Source: Nostoc sp. UHCC 0702 (GTDB lineage Bacteria; Cyanobacteriota; Cyanobacteriia; Cyanobacteriales; Nostocaceae). Taken from it: a stretch of 64,000 nucleotides of DNA. The notes beneath the pieces were generated by a model. That model did no database searches, was not told the DNA's origin, and saw nothing but the letters and a program-made list of their open reading frames with translations. The stretch is taken from NCBI GenBank assembly GCA_017164015.1, contig CP071065.1:4007918-4071917 (forward strand). Reading direction: 5' to 3'. Shown here piece by piece: positions 52,961 to 62,475 of the stretch (positions are counted from its first letter, which is position 1; each line of letters begins with the position of its first letter). A program made the translations under genes and the position numbers.

Positions 52961-53996
52961 TTTGCGATCGCGATTGTGGGCGAAATTCTACGACATTGCG
53001 TTTGATGGTGACATCATAATTACCAAAAAAGTCGTGTCCCAAAAGTCCAGTTTCTAGTTCTCCAGTAGCGATCGCTACTGGTAATCTATTCACAACTACT
53101 CCGCCAACTGCCATCGAATCTACATAACCAACGGGAAATTCCACTGCTCTAGAACTGGCGGTATTTGCCTTGGCTTTCCCCACTGGGATCACACCCAAAT
53201 CAAGGGCCATCTGTTGGGTGATCACACTGCCACTAGCTCCTGTATCCACAATCATATCGAACTTCCGCTGACCGTTAAAAGTCACTTCCACAATGGGGGT
53301 TCCGCCTGCCCGTCGTTTAATCGGGGCTGTAAATACCTCTTTGTCTGGGGTAAGCAATTCTGATGAGGGTGAGATCAGTTTTGCTGTTGGCTGTTTTGTG
53401 AGTACAGGTGGAGTTAGGGGTATAGTCAGCTTGGGCGTAGTTGATGTTTGGGGAACCACAACCACTACTTTCTGTGGTTGTTCTGTTTCTGCTAACGCCT
53501 GACCGCTAGGAGTAGCTTTGCTGAGGGAGTACTTGTACTTGCGTTGGTATTCGGAAATTTTGACTTGGGCGATGGCAAAATCAGGGCTTTGTCGCCGGAC
53601 TTTTCTCATCAGCGCGATCGCTTCTTGAAATTGACTCGCTACCAAATACCAATCATCTGGCGATTGAGCAGATTGACTGATACTCACAGCACCCGCTGCT
53701 TTATCTAATCCCAGTTCAAAATAACTTGGTGCTAATTCTGACGGTGGCACAGATTGCGGTTCTGGCATAGCTGGTGCTGCTGCTGGTTCCACCGCAGGCG
53801 GTACTACTGGCTTGTCCTTGACTACAGACTGTTGAGTCCGAAGAACCGCAGTCGTCTGTTGATCTTCACCACAGGCAACAGCCAAAACTGCTAGACTGCT
53901 TGAGAGAAAAACCAGGGCTGCACGAGATAAAAAAGACTGATGCATAATTAATTTCAATTTTACCTGTTTTAGGGACTGCAAATCCACTTTCGCCAC
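52890..53996 (-). CDS. Lipoprotein with retropepsin-like aspartic protease domain
   Basis: 368 residues from a GTG at 53996 that has AGGGGAA just upstream; an ATG at 53945 (MHQSFLSRAA) is a plausible alternative. A signal sequence ends in the lipobox LAVLAVAC. A proline-rich, low-complexity linker follows, then a TPR-like short helix region and a retropepsin-like domain with one catalytic DTGASGSVIT and a GLLGHDFFGNYD flap-end motif (TIGR02281 type). One motif per chain means it would work as a dimer. Substrates are unknown. Its tail overlaps trpD. Confidence 0.75.
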   Translation of the reverse strand: MAKVDLQSLKQVKLKLIMHQSFLSRAALVFLSSSLAVLAVACGEDQQTTAVLRTQQSVVKDKPVVPPAVEPAAAPAMPEPQSVPPSELAPSYFELGLDKAAGAVSISQSAQSPDDWYLVASQFQEAIALMRKVRRQSPDFAIAQVKISEYQRKYKYSLSKATPSGQALAETEQPQKVVVVVPQTSTTPKLTIPLTPPVLTKQPTAKLISPSSELLTPDKEVFTAPIKRRAGGTPIVEVTFNGQRKFDMIVDTGASGSVITQQMALDLGVIPVGKAKANTASSRAVEFPVGYVDSMAVGGVVVNRLPVAIATGELETGLLGHDFFGNYDVTIKRNVVEFRPQSRSQINSVETELTAPILPKQYRSGEFP

Positions 53997-54285
53997 CGAT
54001 TCCCCTGTAAAGATTTTGCACGTTCTATTCTTTATTTTTACTTAATTTCCTTGAGAGCGCGAAATTTTTCAACTCATGGGATAATAAGCGATCGCAGTAT
54101 TAACTAAAATAGTCACTAAAGACTGCTCACTGTTAACTGTTGACTAGTGACTGGGGACTGGGGACTGGGGACTGGGGACTAGGGACTGAGGGTCAGGGAA
54201 GAGTTTTCCCAATCCCCAATACCCAATACCCAATCCCCAATCCCCAATACCCAATACCCAATCCCCAATACCTAATCTATCGCCT
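53997..54285. repeat. STRR-rich region upstream of carA
   Basis: GGGGACT repeats (54150-54185) and CCCAATA/CCCAATCC repeats (54210-54275) directly precede the carA start. They are partly complementary. A HIP1 octamer lies at about 54090. Confidence 0.8.
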
Positions 54286-55452
54286 ATGTCCCTGACTGAC
54301 GCAATACCTGCTCTACTTGTCTTAGCAGATGGAACCACTTATCGCGGTTGGTCTTTCGGTGCGACGGGAACCACAATCGGGGAAGTGGTATTTAACACTG
54401 GCATGACTGGATACCAAGAAGTGCTGACTGACCCAAGTTACTGCGGTCAAATAGTGATTTTTACCTACCCCGAATTGGGAAATACTGGCGTTAATCCCGA
54501 AGATGAAGAATCACAACGACCGCAAGTGCAGGGTGCGATCGCTCGTAATATTTGTTATAAACCCAGCAACTGGCGCTCAACACAATCCTTGCCTGACTAC
54601 CTCAAACAACACCAGATACCAGGTATCTACGGCATCGATACCCGTGCCCTCACCCGCAAAATTCGCATGTTCGGAGCCATGAACGGTGGCATATCCACAA
54701 CAATTTTAGATGAGGCCGAGTTGCTAGAGCAGGTACAAGCAGCTCCTAACATGGCGGGATTAAATTTGGTTCGGGAAGTCACCACCCCCACAGTTTATCA
54801 ATGGTCAGATCCGACAATCCCTATTTGGGAGTTCAATTCACAGTCCATTGCCAACCTTGGGGAAGCCTTTACCGTTGTTGCCCTTGACTTTGGCGTCAAA
54901 CGTAACATCTTGCGTCGCCTAGCCAGTTACGGTTGTCAAGTGATAGTTGTTCCTGCCGATACACCACCAGAGGAAATTCTCAAATACAATCCAGATGGTA
55001 TTTTTCTTTCCAATGGCCCTGGTGATCCGGCTGCTGTCACCGAAGGCATTGAAACGACCAAGGCGTTGCTACAAAGCCAAAAACCCATCTTTGGCATTTG
55101 TATGGGACACCAAATTTTGGGTCATGCCCTAGGAGCAGAAACCTTTAAACTCAAATTTGGACATCGGGGTTTAAATCAGCCTGCGGGTTTAGAGCAAAGG
55201 ATAGAAATTACCAGCCAAAACCACAGCTTTGCCATCGACCCAGATTCTTTACCAGCAGCAGTTGTGGAAATTAGCCACCTGAACCTCAACGATCGCACCG
55301 TCGCAGGGGTACGTCACAAGTCCCTACCCATCTTCTCGGTACAGTATCACCCAGAAGCCAGTCCTGGCCCTCACGATGCTGATTACTTGTTTGAGGAGTT
55401 TGTGCAAGCAATGCGATCTGCAAGAAACGGGGCTACAGCCGAGGTAAGTTAA
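54286..55452 (+). CDS. carA: Carbamoyl-phosphate synthase small subunit
   Basis: 388 residues, usual length. N-terminal half has ADGTTYRGWSFG and NTGMTGYQEVLTDPSY. The C-terminal class I glutamine amidotransferase has the nucleophile Cys in FGICMGHQILG and the His-Glu pair in VQYHPEASPGP. It feeds ammonia to CarB for arginine and pyrimidine synthesis. carB is not in the window. Confidence 0.96.
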   Translation: MSLTDAIPALLVLADGTTYRGWSFGATGTTIGEVVFNTGMTGYQEVLTDPSYCGQIVIFTYPELGNTGVNPEDEESQRPQVQGAIARNICYKPSNWRSTQSLPDYLKQHQIPGIYGIDTRALTRKIRMFGAMNGGISTTILDEAELLEQVQAAPNMAGLNLVREVTTPTVYQWSDPTIPIWEFNSQSIANLGEAFTVVALDFGVKRNILRRLASYGCQVIVVPADTPPEEILKYNPDGIFLSNGPGDPAAVTEGIETTKALLQSQKPIFGICMGHQILGHALGAETFKLKFGHRGLNQPAGLEQRIEITSQNHSFAIDPDSLPAAVVEISHLNLNDRTVAGVRHKSLPIFSVQYHPEASPGPHDADYLFEEFVQAMRSARNGATAEVS

Positions 55453-55454
55453 AA

Positions 55455-55575
55455 AGGGACTGGGGGCTGGGGACTGGGGACTGGGGACTGGTGACTGGTG
55501 ACTTAGGAAAGGATTTCTAAATCCCCAATGCCCAATGCCCAATGCCCAATGCCCAATCCCCAATTCCCAATGCCC
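55455..55575. repeat. STRR between carA and the STAS gene
   Basis: GGGGACT and CCCAATG arrays continue into the apparent 5' end of the next ORF, where they would encode MPNAQCPIPNSQCPI. Confidence 0.8.
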
Positions 55576-55621
55576 AATCACTCAGCAGATTGTAGACAAA
55601 AAGCACAAAAACCATCTATAC

Positions 55622-56023
55622 TTGAGCGTTCACTTTAACGATGAGGAGGGAATTATTGCTGAGCCACTTAATCTAACCGTGAGCCTGAGAGGCACTCGTG
55701 AAGTCCGGGATAACTGTCAGCTATTCCGCCTCACAGGTTTGTTAGATGCTTTTTCTGAGCCTACGTTTCGCAAGGTACTTGAAGGCAAAGTTGACGAGGG
55801 TCCAAAGCATATTATTCTGGATCTCTCAAAGATTGACTTCGTTGATAGCTCTGGCTTGGGTGCTTTAGTGCAGTTAGCCAAGAAGGCTCAAAATGGCGGC
55901 GGCACCTTGCAAATTGTTTCAAATGCCCGAGTCACTCAGACGGTCAAGCTTGTTCGCTTAGAGAAGTTTCTCGCGCTGCAACCCTCAGTAGAAGTAGCTC
56001 TAGAAAACATCAACCAGGCTTGA
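55622..56023 (+). CDS. STAS domain anti-sigma factor antagonist
   Basis: The conserved protein starts near EPLNLTVSLRG and holds a STAS fold with phosphorylatable Ser in DFVDSSGLGALV and ILDLSKI. I give the TTG at 55622 as a start outside the repeats. The longest reading frame starts at ATG 55535 but its first 25 codons are tandem repeat. A strong GAGGAGGGA (55643-55651) precedes codons ATT ATT GCT GAG, so a rare ATT start at 55655 is also possible. Members bind anti-sigma factors and respond to phosphatase/kinase switches. Neighbours give no pathway. Confidence 0.8.
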   Translation: MSVHFNDEEGIIAEPLNLTVSLRGTREVRDNCQLFRLTGLLDAFSEPTFRKVLEGKVDEGPKHIILDLSKIDFVDSSGLGALVQLAKKAQNGGGTLQIVSNARVTQTVKLVRLEKFLALQPSVEVALENINQA

Positions 56024-56823
56024 TCGCTTGACTGGAGAGATCAAGTTAGCTATCCGCATGTATTATCTGGGTGGCTTAATTTGTAGAAACGCTGGCAGGC
56101 AACCTCTCTCCTCGTGGGAGAGGCACAAAAGCCAGCACATCTCTATATGAGCATACGCCCTCAGGGACTTAGTTGATCTCAATTTCACAAAATCAAGAAT
56201 GAATCCACTCATTCAACAGCAGCGTAGCCTCTAGCTATAATTCCAAAAAAATATAGCTTCCAGATAGGAACGACCGAGAAACGTTGAATGTGAATTAAGT
56301 ATTAAAACCCTTGTAATTTCGTTGATAGTTCCAAAAGCATGATTTGGCACAATTCTCAAAAACCTTACGGAATAAGAGGCTTTTTTAATTCACATCTGAC
56401 GTAACAAATTATTTATATTGTTACTTAATTTAGATATTTGACACTTAAAACGACTATTGGTTAGGGAATTTACTACCACAACGAGAGAATGAAATATCTG
56501 AGAAGATGCCCTATGATCTGAGTTGACGGTAGTTGCACTCAACGACGAAAGACCCGCCTCGCGGCTGTCCTGGCAATCGGCTGCCTCCTCCACTAGGAGA
56601 ACTACCCCGTTTGATCGCCAGACCGAAGAAATAGCAAAACCGTCTGTAAGTTCCATAAAACAGATTAATCCTGAGTGCAACTTCCCAGTTAAAAAAGATA
56701 AAATTTAGTCAGTAATTTTGATAGTGTTGATTATACCAGGTATACCAGCATAGCCTGCTTTAGTAAAAATAAATCTGTCTGAAGATGCCTTTTAAATATA
56801 GCCCGCTAAGGAATGATTAACTT
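56024..56823. other. Large intergenic region, no clear gene
   Basis: Holds a CCTCTCTCC/GGGAGAGG palindrome near 56104. Overlapping ORFs on both strands (56390-56708) have poor protein character and no recognised family, so they are not called. A short regulatory RNA cannot be excluded. Confidence 0.4.
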
Positions 56824-57303
56824 GTGAAGTCAAAGGAGGAAGAGCTATTAGGTGGACAAGATGAAGCTCCCAAGCTAGATTCATCTTTGACCCAAGCATT
56901 CAGTGCAACTACAGTGCCATTAGCACAACAGATTTCCCAGACACAACTGCAACAAATTTCCCCTGGGGCTTTAGCATATTTGGGAGATGCAATTTATGAA
57001 CTGTATGTTAGAATGTCTTATCTATTGCCATTGCAACGGATAGAAACCTACCACCATCTAGTAGTAGCACAGGTCAGAGCGGAAACACAGGCGCTACATT
57101 TGCGATCGCTGATCCCTCATCTCAAGCAAACCGAATTAGAAATTGTCCGGCGGGGGCGTAACGCTGCCACAAGGCGTCCAAAACGGGTTGATCCCGAAAT
57201 TTATCAACAAGCAACTAGTCTAGAAACTTTAATTGGCTACCTGTATCTCACCGATTCCCAGCGTTTAACTGAACTGTTGCAACAACTTCATCTAGAGAAA
57301 TAG
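56824..57303 (+). CDS. mrnC: Mini-ribonuclease III
   Basis: 159 residues from a GTG at 56824. It has the RNase III-like catalytic helix LAYLGDAIYELYVR (about 46-59) and RRGRNAATRRPKRVDPEIYQQATSLETLIGYLYL. No double-stranded-RNA-binding domain, as expected for MrnC, which matures 23S rRNA. The rlmB gene follows within 97 bp on the same strand, so the two rRNA-maturation genes may be co-transcribed. Confidence 0.9.
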   Translation: MKSKEEELLGGQDEAPKLDSSLTQAFSATTVPLAQQISQTQLQQISPGALAYLGDAIYELYVRMSYLLPLQRIETYHHLVVAQVRAETQALHLRSLIPHLKQTELEIVRRGRNAATRRPKRVDPEIYQQATSLETLIGYLYLTDSQRLTELLQQLHLEK

Positions 57304-57399
57304 TTAGTAACTCCATCTCACGACGGGAAAATCAGCAGTGTGTCCTGATAAATTCTTTGAATCGGGAAGCCCACCCCTAAGCTATACTCAAAACTTATT

Positions 57400-58368
57400 A
57401 TGTCGAATAAACCAAGAAAAATTAAGACTTCTGGCGAACCAAACCGTGGGCAACCCGTAAAAATTAAGAGCAAGCCTGTGGTTACTAATTCTATTCCCAG
57501 CCCCAAACACAGGGATGGGGATAGAAAGCCAGTATTAAACAATCCACGCCCAAATCGTCAGTTTTCTCATCCATCAAAAGCCACAAAACCCGTAGAAGAT
57601 AGCGATATGATCTACGGTCGCCATCCAGTTTTGAGTGCCTTGGAAAGTCAACGCGGTCTCAACCGCATTTGGATTACCCCCCGCCTGCGCTACGATCCCC
57701 GCTTTCATCATCTCATCCTCCAAGCTAAGGACAATGGCACAGTCATTGATGAAGTAGAACCTAAGCGCCTAGACCAAATTACCACCGGCGCCAATCACCA
57801 AGGTGTAGCAGCACAAATAGCCCCCTACGCCTACATCGAATTGCCGGATCTAATTGAACAGGCTAAATCAGTCACTGAACCCGTGATTGTTGTAGCTGAC
57901 GGCATCACCGATCCCCACAACTTAGGAGCAATTATTCGCACTGCTGAAGCAATAGGCGCTCAAGGATTGGTAATTCCCCAAAGAAGGGCCGCTGGTATCA
58001 CTTCTACCGTGGTCAAAGTGGCAGCAGGTGCTTTAGAAAATTTTCCTGTAGCTAGAGTCATCAACCTCAGCCGCGCTTTAGAAGAATTGAAAGAAGCAGG
58101 CTTTTGGATTTACGGTACCGCCGCCACTGGGAGCGAACCCCTGCACACAGTCAGTTTCAAAGGCCCCATCGTTTTGGTAGTTGGCTCTGAAGGCGAAGGT
58201 CTAAGTATGTTAACACAACGCTCCTGTGATGTATTGGTATCAATTCCCCTGCTGGGTAAGACCCCTAGCCTCAATGCCTCAGTAGCCGCAGGTATGGCGC
58301 TTTATGAGATTTATCGTCAACGGTCGTTAAACACTTTGTACTTAGATAAGTTACAAAAACCTCTTTGA
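57400..58368 (+). CDS. rlmB: 23S rRNA 2'-O-methyltransferase (SpoU/TrmH family)
   Basis: 322 residues. A basic N-terminal extension of about 65 residues is followed by the substrate-binding region (IYGRHPVLSALES) and the SPOUT domain with DGITDPHNLGAIIRTAEA, VGSEGEGLS and IPLLGKTPSLNASVAAG. This fits the enzyme that methylates G2251 in the peptidyl-transferase loop. The exact target among SpoU paralogs is family inference. Confidence 0.9.
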   Translation: MSNKPRKIKTSGEPNRGQPVKIKSKPVVTNSIPSPKHRDGDRKPVLNNPRPNRQFSHPSKATKPVEDSDMIYGRHPVLSALESQRGLNRIWITPRLRYDPRFHHLILQAKDNGTVIDEVEPKRLDQITTGANHQGVAAQIAPYAYIELPDLIEQAKSVTEPVIVVADGITDPHNLGAIIRTAEAIGAQGLVIPQRRAAGITSTVVKVAAGALENFPVARVINLSRALEELKEAGFWIYGTAATGSEPLHTVSFKGPIVLVVGSEGEGLSMLTQRSCDVLVSIPLLGKTPSLNASVAAGMALYEIYRQRSLNTLYLDKLQKPL

Positions 58369-58465
58369 AAAATAAGAGGAAAAGAGTATAAAGAAATGTA
58401 AATCAAAAAAAACAGCAAAATTATCGTTTAACACTCAGTACCACGTTGATAAATCGGCAACAACC

Positions 58466-58768
58466 ATGAAAACAATTTGGGATAACCTGAAAGAAGCTTT
58501 AATTAGTACGTTTAACAATCTCGGCTTGGCTTGGTGGGTAGAGATTGTAACACAAAATCCCCGTTGCACCTACTACTTTGGGCCATTCTTGAGTTCTTCT
58601 GATGCCAAAGTCGCAATCAAAGGATATGTGGAAGACTTGGAGATAGAAGGAGCGCAAGGAATATTGGTAAATGTGAAGCGGTGTAAACCGAATACTTTGA
58701 CAATTGCTGAAGACTTGGGGGAAAGGATTGACCGCAAAGTAAAGCCTGTCTTTAGCGGTCAGATCTAA
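58466..58768 (+). CDS. DUF1816 domain protein
   Basis: 100 residues matching the cyanobacterial DUF1816 family: GLAWWVEIVTQNPRCTYYFG, then GPFLSSSDAK and a helical EDLEIEGAQGI. DUF1816 sequences resemble small phycobilisome-linker domains, but no role is proven. It stands alone downstream of rlmB. Confidence 0.85.
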   Translation: MKTIWDNLKEALISTFNNLGLAWWVEIVTQNPRCTYYFGPFLSSSDAKVAIKGYVEDLEIEGAQGILVNVKRCKPNTLTIAEDLGERIDRKVKPVFSGQI

Positions 58769-58779
58769 GTAAGGCATGA

Positions 58780-58885
58780 TAGTCAATAGTCAAGAGTTGG
58801 GAGTTAGGAGTTAAGAGTTATTAGTCAAGAGTTTTTGACTAATGACTAATGACCATTGACTAATGACGATTGACTATTGACTATT
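58780..58885. repeat. STRR (AGTCAATAGTC, GACTAAT) at the 3' end of the hydrolase gene
   Basis: TGACTAATGACTA-type repeats fill the gap, and the last codons of the hydrolase gene (IGGQ) lie at their edge. Confidence 0.75.
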
Positions 58886-59741
58886 GACCACCAATCACTT
58901 GGGGATGTTCTTCCAGCCAGCGGTCAATATCGCCTAGTACCTGCTGGGGGATCTCCCACGGAAACAGATGAGCAGTATTAGGATAACAAAGCCACTGGCT
59001 ATTTTTGAGGTATTGAGCAGTCTCTAAGCTAGACTCAGCTGTGATGTGGCGGTCTTGGGCACCAGCGAGTACCAAACTAGGACAGTCAATTTGCTGTAGG
59101 TCTTTTAGTCTGTCGTAGCCAGCGCGTAGGGCAGTATTAAGGGCACGAGTAGCAGTAGGAGAGGTTTGTAAATAAGCTTGCATTGCTTCTTTGGCAATGT
59201 AATTATAAGCAGTAGGTGTATGTTGTTGGATCAGGTAACGAAAGAGCGATCGCTTGCCAAAAGTCTCTCTATTCCACTGCCAACTCGCATTAATAGAGTT
59301 TAAAAGTGCGGCAGCACCAGTATAAAAATTATCCTGCCAAGTAATCGGGGGATGATTGCCACGCGGTCTAGCTGCTGTAGCCACCAAAATCAAACCAGTG
59401 ATACGTTGTGATAGGCGTAGTGCTAATTCCATGGCTAAAATACCACCAAGTGACCATCCTAGTAAGAGGCATTTTTCAATCTGAAAGCGGTCTAGGAGGG
59501 CTTCTAAGTCATTCAGATGGTGAGACATCTCAAAATAGCCGTTAACGCGACTTTTGCCGTATCCACGCAAATCAGGGGCAAAAGTTTGGTAACGCTGTGA
59601 TAAATGATTGGTAAATACAGAAAGACTACGACCCGAACCAGGATGACCGTGTAAAGCCAGAATAGGAAAGCCTTGACCTTGGATATAGACGTTAAGACGT
59701 GCAGCAGTTGATGTAGTCTGAGTAAAGCGATCGCTCATCAC
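58881..59741 (-). CDS. Alpha/beta hydrolase
   Basis: 286 residues with the classic fold: oxyanion loop LHGHPGSGRSL (about 29-39), nucleophile elbow GWSLGG (about 95-100), acid in GAQDRHI and catalytic His in NTAHLFPW. All three catalytic residues are present. The closest broad match is the proline iminopeptidase/lactone hydrolase group, but the substrate is not known. Two CAP and PmbA genes lie upstream on the same strand without tight spacing. Confidence 0.88.
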   Translation of the reverse strand: MMSDRFTQTTSTAARLNVYIQGQGFPILALHGHPGSGRSLSVFTNHLSQRYQTFAPDLRGYGKSRVNGYFEMSHHLNDLEALLDRFQIEKCLLLGWSLGGILAMELALRLSQRITGLILVATAARPRGNHPPITWQDNFYTGAAALLNSINASWQWNRETFGKRSLFRYLIQQHTPTAYNYIAKEAMQAYLQTSPTATRALNTALRAGYDRLKDLQQIDCPSLVLAGAQDRHITAESSLETAQYLKNSQWLCYPNTAHLFPWEIPQQVLGDIDRWLEEHPQVIGGQ

Positions 59742-59884
59742 TTCCGGTTCTCCTGTCTATCGAACGAATGTTCTATGACACCTTGAGTCTATATTCTCAA
59801 GCCTTTAATTTTAACTAATTTGCTTGAAAATAGGGCATGGTTCATGCCCCCATGCCCCTTGTTATCGATTGCAGTTGATGACGG

Positions 59885-60514
59885 CTACTTTTCTGTATAC
59901 CCTCCAGCATAAGTAATTACGCACATCTGCTTGTATGTGGCGTGAATGCCAAAAGCAACTCCTGTAACTTTAAAAGCAGGGTTAAAAATGTTGTGACGAT
60001 GACCGCGTGACGGTACACCATCATCAATAATTAACTGCATAATAATGTCTTGGGCTGTACTAGAACCGTAGCTAATATTTTCGCCAGCAGTCACTTGCCA
60101 AGTACCGTAGCGGCTAATGCGAGTAAAGGGATCGCTACTATCACTGCCATTGTGACCCGTTGTACCTTTTCGTCCTTGGTCTAGGACATGATCCCTAGCG
60201 GCCAAAGACATACCAACAGATATGCCTAATGCTCCCACAGGACGGGCTGACTTGAGAAATGCGATCGCCTCATCAACTGCTTTTACTCCTTCAGTAGTTT
60301 GCAAATAAACGCGATCGGAGATTTTGACTTTTTTGCCATCGAAGCGCTTTCTATAATTTTCCATAATCGGGAGATAGACGGCAGGATTTGTCCGCACTTT
60401 GTTCATTTCTGCTATCACCTGTTGTTCTAAAACAGAGAGTGCATTCTCCCGTACTAATTTTTCAGCACCTGTTTGTGAGATTTCTGGCAACAATTTCCCA
60501 AATTGTAACTTCAT
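59885..60514 (-). CDS. CAP (SCP/PR-1) domain protein
   Basis: 209 residues with LEQQVIAEMNKVRTNPAVYL, then AARDHVLDQGRKGTTGHNGS, AGENISYG and SRGHRHNIFNPAFKVTGVAFG. The two His and Glu residues typical of CAP proteins are present. The function in bacteria is unclear (lipid, cell-wall or peptidase roles have been proposed). No signal peptide is seen, which is unusual for this family, so the start may lie elsewhere or export is absent. Confidence 0.8.
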   Translation of the reverse strand: MKLQFGKLLPEISQTGAEKLVRENALSVLEQQVIAEMNKVRTNPAVYLPIMENYRKRFDGKKVKISDRVYLQTTEGVKAVDEAIAFLKSARPVGALGISVGMSLAARDHVLDQGRKGTTGHNGSDSSDPFTRISRYGTWQVTAGENISYGSSTAQDIIMQLIIDDGVPSRGHRHNIFNPAFKVTGVAFGIHATYKQMCVITYAGGYTEK

Positions 60515-60875
60515 AATAATTAATAATTTGTAATTAAGACGCAGTTCAACAAACTTGATCCACCCTGTTTCAAATACTTGACTCTATTCCTAGTCCAATA
60601 GACCCCCCAATTGGGTATACCTTAGTAGAGAGTCAATATATCAGGACTTACGCAACTGGCACACATATTTTCTGCGACGTGTGTCAATAGGAGCCAGCGC
60701 GTTGCGGTGAGGCAGTCCGGTCTTGGGTCTCCCCAAGTCGAGGAACTGCCGAAGCGCGAAGCGGTAGCGTTAGCGAAGCGTTAGCGTCGGGCTTAGCCCA
60801 AATTTAATGGGGATTAGGGGCAGGGAGACAAAGCTACGCTTTGGCGGGGCGGGGTTATTCGGGTTTAATAAGTAA
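60515..60875. other. Intergenic with several repeat types
   Basis: Includes AGGACTTACGCAACTGGCAC at about 60643, a GGCAGT...ACTGCC hairpin (60710-60750), GCGTTAGCGAAGCGTTAGCG repeats near 60765 and a MITE end AAACGGGCATGATAT at 60868-60882. No gene supported. Confidence 0.55.
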
Positions 60876-62201
60876 TCAAACGGGCATGATATTATTCCTG
60901 CCAGTAGTAGATAGTCCTTCTACTATCAAAGATGGAGTATAACAAGAACCATTCCAATCAGCATCACTACCTAATTTCACTAAGTTTTTCAGGGCTGTGT
61001 AGATATTGCCTGTAACCATCGTATCTTTAACACGCCCAATTACCTCACCATTTTGTACTCGATAACCCAAATCAATATTGATGGAAAAGTCTCCAGAAAT
61101 GCCGTTGCCATTACCCAGCATTTGATCCACAATCAAGCCGTCATCCATCTGTTGAATTAAGTCTGGCAGTAATGTAAAACCAGGCTGGATGAGGAAATTA
61201 AATAAGCCAGGGGTAGGATAGCTACCCAAGCCGGGACGAAAACCATTACCAGTAGTGCTAATACCCAGCTGTCGTCCAGTGGTGCGATCGCAGTAAAAAT
61301 TCTGTAAAATCCCGTTTTGGATAAATACTAAACGACTAGTAGGAGTACCTTCATCATCAAAAGGGCAACTGTAAGGGCCTGCTTCTGGGTCTTGGTAGAG
61401 GGTAAGGCTGGGTGAAATCACTGGTTTTCCTAGTCGGTCTGCCCAAGGAGAAGCTGCCTCCAGCACGCGCTTGCCATTTAAAGCTGCTTGTGCAGTACCC
61501 CAAAGCATATCAGCCGCTTTAGAAGTGAACAAAATCGGCACGCGACCGCTAGGTGCCAAGACATTTTCTCTCGCCCAAATTAACCGTTGTATAATTTGAT
61601 GAGCTAACTTCTCAGGTTGTAGGGTGTCTCGCTGAGTTTGCCCATCAGAAACACTTAAAAAATCATCACCACGTATCCATTCTGCTGATATATAGCAACT
61701 GAGAGTAGTGTCATTATAGTAACAATCTAAACCTTGACTATTGACAAGTCTAGTAGTTTCCACATCACATTCCCAGTCACTACTGCAAACTACATCGGGA
61801 TAAACTTCACGAATCAGTGCGATCGTTTCTTTGCCCCAATTGACCAACACCTCAATGGATACAGCCTTACCCAAATCTGGATAGGATGGCTGAAAGTTAC
61901 TACCTAATTCCATTGGTTCTGGTTGATTGAGTTGACTCAAAGCCAGAGCGCGTTCTACCATCGCTCGTGGTGACACAGCACCGTAAGCCACTGTGAGTCC
62001 TGGGCGCCCATTTCGCCACAGCCGCAGTACTGTGCCTTCAGATTGGCTGGTTTCTAGCTGTTTGAGCCGATTAGCTTCAAAAAACACAGGTCGAGAGAGC
62101 GATCGCGACTGATACACTTCAGCTGCTTCTGCTCCCGATTTGATGGCTAGTTCCAGCAGCTGTTCTGCTAGTGTATCTTGTGACAAATTTTCAGCACCCA
62201 T
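60876..62201 (-). CDS. pmbA: TldD/PmbA family protein (PmbA/TldE)
   Basis: 441 residues spanning the family. It has LAIKSGAEAAEVYQSRS, FCRTTGRQLG-type region YCDRTTGRQLG, GNGNGISGDFSINID and a C-terminal AxNxxxxIS-type end. It lacks the HExxxH zinc site found in TldD, so it is the non-catalytic PmbA/TldE partner. TldD/TldE process modified peptides and help antitoxin turnover. The last codons and the stop fall within a MITE-type end motif (GGCATGATAT). TldD is not in the window. Confidence 0.88.
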   Translation of the reverse strand: MGAENLSQDTLAEQLLELAIKSGAEAAEVYQSRSLSRPVFFEANRLKQLETSQSEGTVLRLWRNGRPGLTVAYGAVSPRAMVERALALSQLNQPEPMELGSNFQPSYPDLGKAVSIEVLVNWGKETIALIREVYPDVVCSSDWECDVETTRLVNSQGLDCYYNDTTLSCYISAEWIRGDDFLSVSDGQTQRDTLQPEKLAHQIIQRLIWARENVLAPSGRVPILFTSKAADMLWGTAQAALNGKRVLEAASPWADRLGKPVISPSLTLYQDPEAGPYSCPFDDEGTPTSRLVFIQNGILQNFYCDRTTGRQLGISTTGNGFRPGLGSYPTPGLFNFLIQPGFTLLPDLIQQMDDGLIVDQMLGNGNGISGDFSINIDLGYRVQNGEVIGRVKDTMVTGNIYTALKNLVKLGSDADWNGSCYTPSLIVEGLSTTGRNNIMPV

Positions 62202-62239
62202 GACCCTTGATAAATTGTGGATTTCGGATTTTCAACTGC

Positions 62240-62352
62240 GGACAAACGCAGATAATTATCCCAAATCATTGGTGTCTATCTACATGTATGAGCATTTGAT
62301 ATTTTGAAATGCAGATAGACGCTGTTAATTATCCCAAATCATTGGTGTCTAT
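62240..62352. repeat. Direct repeat AATTATCCCAAATCATTGG
   Basis: AATTATCCCAAATCATTGGT followed by GTCTATC occurs near 62256 and 62329, about 73 bp apart. The same AATTATCCCAAATCAT also appears near 34868. No gene lies here. Confidence 0.65.
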
Positions 62353-62475
62353 CCACAGATCATGGTCGCAGAAATTTATCCCCAAATTACCAGCATGTAT
62401 CAGTCTGTATCAGTGGTTAACATTTTGGAGCCAGAATTAGTCTCCTGTGTTTACATACACTATTTTGGCAAAAGT

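Noticed and set aside
56390..56708. Overlapping ORFs of 96 aa (minus) and 61 aa (plus)
   Set aside because: They contradict each other, have no recognised family or ribosome site and unconvincing composition.
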